16,628 bases of DNA from contig CBDTYW010000058.1 of NCBI GenBank assembly GCA_965364735.1, positions 1 through 16,628 on the forward strand, read 5' to 3'. Position numbers and translations under genes: made by a program. Source of the DNA: CBDTYW01 sp965364735 (GTDB lineage Bacteria > Actinomycetota > Nitriliruptoria > Nitriliruptorales > Nitriliruptoraceae). Positions within the stretch are counted from its first letter, which is position 1. The number at the start of each line of letters is the position of its first letter. A model generated the notes under the pieces. It had not been told where the DNA came from and made no database searches. It saw only the letters and a list, made by a program, of their open reading frames with translations. Below are positions 12,926-16,628 of the stretch, one piece after another.

Positions 12926-13993
12926 TCAGCGGCGTGCGAGGAGCAGCAGCGTGACGCCGTCGAGGTGCACGAGGCCGTCCAGCCCGGTTCCCGACGTGCA
13001 TCGGGTCGCGACGAGGGCGTCGGTCGCGACCGTTGCCGAACCTCGCACATCCTGCTCGAACGGGCGCTGCCCGGCCGCGACGACGACCCAGCCGTCCCCG
13101 GTGAACCGTGACATCGCCACCCCGTCGAGCGTGATCATCTCGCGAGCGACGCCGGACGACGCGACCACGCTGCGATCGCGAACGCTGAGCGCCAGGTCGC
13201 CGGAGGACTGCGAGATGAGCCGGAGCCCACGGCCGCCGTCGAGCACCGCCCGACCCGGTCCGCTGACCGACACGAAGTCCTCGCTGCCGCCGAAGGAGCG
13301 GGTGGCGCCGTCGAGCAGCAGGATCTGGTCCGACCAGGTCATGACCGCGGCGCCGTCGCCGATCTCGCACCGCACGAGCCCGTCATCGAGCACCGGCAGC
13401 GATGCGCGACGGGGCGCGGGGTCGTCCTCTGACGCGTCGGCGTGCGACCCGCTGTCGTCCGAGCCCGTGTGGTCTTCGTCCGACGCAGCCTCCCCGGCCG
13501 TGTCAGCAACCGCCGGCACGTGGGCATCTGCAGGCTCCGAGGACACGCTGCCCGCGACAGCCGGTGCTTCCTCAGCGGCGGTGACCTGCGCTGCTTCGGC
13601 CGTACCGGCCGCGTCGGATTCCGACTCCCCACCAGCGAACAGGGCCTCCTCGGCCTCTGCCTCCGACGGTGCAGGGTCGCCGTCGCCGGGCTGGTCGGTC
13701 AAGACCGTCTCGAGAGCGGCAGGGCCCTCCGCGCCGTCCGTCGACACGGACTCGACCTCGGAGGCGGACGCGGAAGAAGACGCAGACGCATCGGAGTCCG
13801 TCGCGGTCACGACTGCGCCGTCGGAAGCACCACCGGAGGCAGCCTTCTGGACCTCCTGGAGCGCTGCCTCGAGCGGGTCCTGACTCGTCTGGCCGCCCTG
13901 GGCGACGTGGTCGGTCCAGGTCGAGCCGTCCCACCAGCGCAGCTCGAACCTGCCGAGCGGATCCGGGTGCCAACCCTGCGGTGCCTGTGCCAC
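12926..13993 (-). CDS. DUF2510 protein with acidic low-complexity linker and beta-rich C-terminal domain
   Basis: A 355-residue protein. Residues 5-30 are a DUF2510 motif (PQGWHPDPLGRFELRWWDGS followed by TWTDHV), a short Trp-rich actinobacterial module of unknown function, often at the start of membrane or secreted proteins. Residues 45-200 are an Ala/Ser/Asp/Glu-rich, presumably disordered linker. Residues 200-355 are a predicted all-beta domain with alternating hydrophobics (AVMTWSDQILLLDG, GPGRAVLDGGRGLRLIS) that faintly recalls AIM24-like proteins, a guess at low confidence. There is no signal peptide or membrane helix. The start chosen is GTG at 13993, which has GAGGAG 6 nt upstream and puts DUF2510 at the N-terminus as usual; the ATG at 14044 lies within a likely promoter. 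Function unknown. Confidence 0.82.
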   Translation of the reverse strand: MAQAPQGWHPDPLGRFELRWWDGSTWTDHVAQGGQTSQDPLEAALQEVQKAASGGASDGAVVTATDSDASASSSASASEVESVSTDGAEGPAALETVLTDQPGDGDPAPSEAEAEEALFAGGESESDAAGTAEAAQVTAAEEAPAVAGSVSSEPADAHVPAVADTAGEAASDEDHTGSDDSGSHADASEDDPAPRRASLPVLDDGLVRCEIGDGAAVMTWSDQILLLDGATRSFGGSEDFVSVSGPGRAVLDGGRGLRLISQSSGDLALSVRDRSVVASSGVAREMITLDGVAMSRFTGDGWVVVAAGQRPFEQDVRGSATVATDALVATRCTSGTGLDGLVHLDGVTLLLLARR

Positions 13994-14042
13994 GACGTGC
14001 TCCTCGTGCCCGCGGTCGATGGGCGGGCTGTGCTGGTCGAGC

Positions 14043-14070
14043 ATCCTAGGCAGACGACGCGCGCTGTCAG
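14043..14070 (-). promoter_or_regulatory. Candidate promoter for the DUF2510 gene
   Basis: On the minus strand CTGACA (complement of 14065-14070; 5 of 6 to TTGACA), a 16-bp spacer and TAGGAT (complement of 14043-14048; 4 of 6 to TATAAT) form a fair housekeeping-sigma promoter about 50 bp before the GTG start at 13993. The -35 box overlaps the stop codon of the acyltransferase gene (14067-14069), so the two genes are probably not solely co-transcribed. Confidence 0.42.
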
Positions 14071-14990
14071 CGCAGGGGCGGCAGGACCCGCTCCGCGGCC
14101 AGCCCGGCAAGCCCCGCCTGCATGTGCGAGGTGACGAACTCGTAGGCGTCGTCCTGGTCGAGACCATCGGGGTACCGGGCGTTCAGGTCGACCGGCTCGA
14201 GCATCCGGATCCGGATCTTCGCAGGAAACGGGATGTGCCCGAACCAGTCGCCGATGTTGATGCCCCACGGCAACGACAGCACCACGGGGACGGACTTCAC
14301 CCGACCCAGCTTGTCGAACTTCAGGATCTTCGCGAGCCGGCGGCCGTCGTTGAGGACCATGAAGGTGTCGTGCCCACCATCGGCGACGACCGGCACGATC
14401 GGGACGCCGGCGTCGTAGGCGAGGCGGAGGAAGCCCTTGCGTCCGTCGAAGTCGATCTGGTGGCGGTTCTTCCAGGTCCGGAACACCTCGACATCCCCGC
14501 CCGGATACACGAGCACGCTCCCACCTCGCGCGAACGCCTGGAAGGCGCTCTCGATCCCGGCGGGCAAGACGCCGAGCTTCATGGCGAAGGCGCCGAGGAC
14601 GGGGAGATTCGTGAGCATCTGGTGGCCGAGCGCGTAGAGCGGCCGGTCGACCGTGAACTCGGTGTTGTGGGCGAGCATGAACACGAGCGTGTCCGGCGTC
14701 ATCGTCCCGCCGGAGTGGTTGCCGACGAACAGGACCGGTCCGTCAGGAACGTGCTCGAAGCCGTCGACGTCGGCGCGGAAGTACAGGGTGGCCATGAGCC
14801 ACCAGAGCGGGAGCTGTTCGCGGATGAACTCGGGGTCCCGCAGGTCGAGGTCGAGGTCGACCGGCGTCACGAGCGGCCCGTCACCGGTGACCCGCTCGAC
14901 CAGGCCCGCGACGGAGGCCTGCGCCGCGGCAGCGCTCCCCGCGACCGTCGTGATGGCCTTGGTGACGGCGCCCTGCAAGAAGTCCCGCAA
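14067..14990 (-). CDS. PlsC-type lysophospholipid/diacylglycerol acyltransferase
   Basis: A 307-residue glycerolipid acyltransferase that would transfer a fatty acyl chain to a lipid hydroxyl at the membrane surface. The motif I equivalent is GNHSGGTMTPD (H92 to D100). The usual spacing is H-x4-D; the longer form with HSGG resembles a subgroup of actinobacterial acyltransferases. The acceptor-binding motif is YPGGDVEVFRTW (E168), where the usual form is FPEGTRS, and VPIVPVVADGG is the following strand. A short hydrophobic patch (LPLWWLMATLYF) precedes motif I, but there is no clear signal peptide. The start is TTG at 14990 with AGGAG 8 nt upstream. The frame stays open further 5', but no ATG or GTG occurs between the upstream stop and this point. 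It follows the CoA transferase gene by 70 bp. Substrate unknown. Confidence 0.87.
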   Translation of the reverse strand: MRDFLQGAVTKAITTVAGSAAAAQASVAGLVERVTGDGPLVTPVDLDLDLRDPEFIREQLPLWWLMATLYFRADVDGFEHVPDGPVLFVGNHSGGTMTPDTLVFMLAHNTEFTVDRPLYALGHQMLTNLPVLGAFAMKLGVLPAGIESAFQAFARGGSVLVYPGGDVEVFRTWKNRHQIDFDGRKGFLRLAYDAGVPIVPVVADGGHDTFMVLNDGRRLAKILKFDKLGRVKSVPVVLSLPWGINIGDWFGHIPFPAKIRIRMLEPVDLNARYPDGLDQDDAYEFVTSHMQAGLAGLAAERVLPPLR

Positions 14991-14999
14991 CGTCTTCGC

Positions 15000-15017
15000 T
15001 CCTGATGGTCCTGATGG
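15000..15017 (-). repeat. Tandem 9-bp repeat carrying the acyltransferase ribosome-binding site
   Basis: On the minus strand CCATCAGGA occurs twice head to tail, so two AGGA ribosome-binding-like motifs lie 9 bp apart. The downstream copy continues as AGGAG and is 8 nt from the TTG start at 14990. Slippage in this repeat could alter translation. The repeat is certain; a role is not. Confidence 0.5.
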
Positions 15018-15060
15018 CTGCCCGAGCCACCCAACGGACGGTACGCCGTGCGGTGACGAC

Positions 15061-16293
15061 TCAGCCGAGCGCTCCGCTGGCACGCACCGCAGCGCGCGCG
15101 TCGGCGTCGAGCCCGAGGACGGTCTCGAGCACGTCGTCGGTGTGCTCGCCGACGGTCGCGGCCAGGGTGGGAGCTGGCAGTGTCTCATCGATGAACCGGA
15201 TCGGCGGCATCAACATGTCCGCTCCGTGCTCCCGGTGCGACAGCAGCGGGAAGCGATCTCGGAACTGGGGGTCCTCGACGATGTTCTTCGGCGTGTTGAC
15301 CGGGGCCAGCGGAACGTCGTGCTCGTCGCCGAACTGGATCCACTCGGTGCTGGTCTTCGTGCGGAAGATGTCGCGCAGGACGGCCTGGAGCTCACGGTTG
15401 CCGCGGGCGTGGTCGGCGTAGGTCGAGCCGGGCCAGCGTTCGAAGAGGTCCTCCCGACCGAGAGCGACGCAGAAGTTCTTCCAGAACGCCTGCTCGGAGG
15501 CCATGAACAGGACGTGGCCGTCCGAGGACTCGTACATCTGGTAGCGAACGCCCTCCTTCATGCCGGCGGTCCCAGGCTCGCGACGGACGTAGTCATCGCT
15601 CGCGTTGCCCGTGACGACGTCCTCGGGGCGGTCGTAGGCCAGCCACGACTCGGAGCGGTACCAGTCCATGTAGGCCGCGGCGTCGGACTGGGCCACCTCC
15701 AGCATCGAGCCCTCGCCGGTGGCGCGTGCGCGCACGACCGCAGCCAGGATCCCGAACGCGGCGAAGAGCGGTCCGGCGTGGATGCCCATCGACGGATGCT
15801 CCGGGATGTGACAGAAGCCCTCGTCGTCGTAGGCCGGCGGCACGAGGCCAGCCCATGTGTCGTAGGCGATCCCGTGGCTCGGCAGGTCCTGGTACGGCCC
15901 GGTCATCCCGTAGCCCGAGATCGAGCAGAACACGATCTTCGGGTTGATCTGCTTGAGGTCCTCGAACCCGAGGCCGCGTCGGGCGAGCGCGCCCGGGCGC
16001 ATCGCCTCGATGACGACGTCGGCGTCCTTGACCAGATCCTTGTAGATCTGGATGGCCTCGGGGTTGCGCAGGTCGAGGGTGATCGAGCGCTTCCCGCGGT
16101 TGAGGTGCAGGTGCATCAACGAGACACCGTCGATGATCGGCCAGGTCATCTGGCGGATGTAGTCGCCCTTGGGTGACTCGACCTTGATGACGTCGGCGCC
16201 GAGATCGGCAAGGTGCAGCCCGACTCCGCCCGGACCGAGGATGGAGCTCTCGATCACGCGCAGACCGGCAAGTGGGGCGCTGGACGGGGCCAC
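15061..16293 (-). CDS. CaiB/BaiF family (class III) CoA transferase-like protein
   Basis: A 410-residue protein of the family that moves CoA between carboxylic acids or racemises 2-methylacyl-CoA. The N-terminal family signature is PLAGLRVIESSILGPGGVGL with DLGADVIKVESPKGD, then LNRGKRSITLDLRNPE and FCSISGYGMTGPYQDLPSHG. TGEGSMLEVAQSDAAAYM and PVNTPKNIVEDPQFRDR complete the fold, and length is normal. Odd: anchoring on GILAA, the position of the catalytic Asp (Asp169 in formyl-CoA transferase) is I171, in MGIHAGPLFAAFGILAA, so classical chemistry is doubtful. The start is GTG at 16293 with AGGAG 7 nt upstream. It heads the minus-strand run and diverges from a lipoprotein gene, with a dyad 22-38 bp before its start. 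Family certain, reaction uncertain. Confidence 0.93.
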   Translation of the reverse strand: MAPSSAPLAGLRVIESSILGPGGVGLHLADLGADVIKVESPKGDYIRQMTWPIIDGVSLMHLHLNRGKRSITLDLRNPEAIQIYKDLVKDADVVIEAMRPGALARRGLGFEDLKQINPKIVFCSISGYGMTGPYQDLPSHGIAYDTWAGLVPPAYDDEGFCHIPEHPSMGIHAGPLFAAFGILAAVVRARATGEGSMLEVAQSDAAAYMDWYRSESWLAYDRPEDVVTGNASDDYVRREPGTAGMKEGVRYQMYESSDGHVLFMASEQAFWKNFCVALGREDLFERWPGSTYADHARGNRELQAVLRDIFRTKTSTEWIQFGDEHDVPLAPVNTPKNIVEDPQFRDRFPLLSHREHGADMLMPPIRFIDETLPAPTLAATVGEHTDDVLETVLGLDADARAAVRASGALG

Positions 16294-16314
16294 GGACGTG
16301 CTCCTGGACGGGAA

Positions 16315-16331
16315 TCTGACGGGTCGTCAGA
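16315..16331. promoter_or_regulatory. Perfect 7-3-7 dyad at the CoA transferase promoter
   Basis: TCTGACG-GGT-CGTCAGA is a perfect dyad in the 156-bp gap between divergent starts (16293 minus, 16450 plus). It lies 22-38 bp before the CoA transferase GTG and just downstream of a possible -10, TAGCGT (complement of 16333-16338), so it would overlap the transcription start. Size and symmetry fit a TetR-type operator, a family that often controls acyl-CoA genes in actinobacteria; this is inference. As RNA it could also be a small leader hairpin. Confidence 0.5.
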
Positions 16332-16449
16332 AACGCTACCAGCGGGATCCACTGGCCGACCAGCCGTGGAGGTCGCTTCGCGACGCGGTGTCCGTGCGTC
16401 ATCATCAGCAGAGACGTCCTCGACGGACGCTGCGACCCCTGGAGCTTTC

Positions 16450-16628
16450 GTGCGATCCCTACGACCTGTCGGCCTCGCCTGCGCGGCGATGCTCGCCGTG
16501 ACGGCCTGTGCCGCGGAGCCAACCGCTGAGCCGACGGAGCTCGAGACGTCGGAGTCGCCCACCGCATCGTCCACCGCGGCCACGCCCGCCCCGGACGGCA
16601 CCGCACCCCGCGCGGCGGCGCTCGGCAC
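16450..16628 (+). CDS. Lipoprotein, N-terminal part (3' end outside window)
   Basis: A GTG start at 16450 with GGAG 5 nt upstream (16441-16444) opens a frame that runs to the window edge (59 codons). It begins MRSLRPVGLACAAMLAVTAC: two arginines, a hydrophobic core and a lipobox VTAC with the lipid-modified Cys at residue 20. This predicts export, diacylglyceryl attachment and anchoring on the outer face of the membrane. A Pro/Thr/Glu/Ser/Ala-rich tether of about 35 residues follows, typical before the folded domain of actinobacterial lipoproteins. The folded part is beyond the window, so function (solute-binding protein, hydrolase or other) cannot be told. It is transcribed divergently from the CoA transferase gene. 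Confidence 0.8.
   Translation, partial: MRSLRPVGLACAAMLAVTACAAEPTAEPTELETSESPTASSTAATPAPDGTAPRAAALG

Noticed and set aside
12486..13883. Plus-strand frame of 465 residues opposite the hydroxylase and DUF2510 genes
   Set aside because: It spans two real genes and their spacer, is Ser/Ala/Pro low complexity without any motif, and both opposite-strand genes have strong domain evidence.
13994..14167. Longer versions of the DUF2510 protein starting at 14044 or 14167
   Set aside because: The extra residues are Arg/Pro/Ser-rich frame read-through overlapping a candidate promoter and the acyltransferase end. GTG at 13993 has GAGGAG 6 nt upstream and places DUF2510 at the N-terminus as expected.
14991..15188. 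N-terminal extension of the acyltransferase frame into the CoA transferase gene
   Set aside because: The first residues are antisense-like Arg/Pro/Ser text within the CoA transferase gene. No usable ATG/GTG follows its stop, and the TTG at 14990 has a proper ribosome site.
16169..16501. Plus-strand frame of 110 residues near the right edge
   Set aside because: It overlaps the CoA transferase start and is Arg/Pro-rich. The frame starting at 16450 instead gives a textbook lipoprotein signal with a ribosome site.

Overview
The window is very GC-rich. It has tight gene spacing, GTG/TTG starts and third codon positions dominated by G and C, which points to a high-GC Actinomycetota. A huge exported protein ends in three cell-wall-binding type 2 repeats, and the neighbours include a DUF2510 protein, a trans-acting-enoyl-reductase-like protein and a CaiB/BaiF CoA transferase. 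Together these fit a deep-branching actinobacterium (for example Nitriliruptoria or Acidimicrobiia), but that placement is inference. I see no rRNA, tRNA, CRISPR array, insertion sequence, integrase or replication origin.

Layout. Bases 2-619 (+) are the tail of an ABC-transporter ATPase. It converges on a VOC/glyoxalase-fold gene (637-1347, -), which diverges from a GNAT acetyltransferase (1435-1989, +). The GNAT gene converges on an 8.4-kb gene (2016-10403, -) that fills half the window. Upstream of that gene, all on the minus strand and read right to left, are a CoA transferase (15061-16293), a PlsC-type acyltransferase (14067-14990), a DUF2510 protein (12926-13993), an iron-dependent phenylalanine 4-hydroxylase (11898-12776) and a saccharopine-dehydrogenase/trans-acting-enoyl-reductase-like protein (10588-11820). 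The last 179 bases (+) start a divergent lipoprotein gene that runs off the window.

The most striking object is the 2,795-residue exported protein. By eye it contains a signal peptide; about 700 residues that I do not recognise, with two DxDxD calcium-type loops; a complete neutral-ceramidase-like module with all four expected zinc ligands; a linker; seven tandem PKD/Ig-like modules; and three CWB2 repeats as a wall anchor. It reads as a surface-displayed amidohydrolase on a long stalk. Its promoter region carries an unusual cluster of five GACAC/GTGTC half-sites.

The minus-strand run has a lipid or acyl-CoA flavour: CoA transferase, lysophospholipid-type acyltransferase, enoyl-reductase-like protein and ceramidase-like enzyme. 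Phenylalanine hydroxylase and the DUF2510 protein sit in the middle. Gaps of 70-185 bp and candidate internal promoters and terminators argue for several transcription units rather than one operon. Both convergent junctions carry a hairpin whose loop holds the stop codon of one flanking gene. Two other spacers hold strong dyads, upstream of the hydroxylase and of the CoA transferase.
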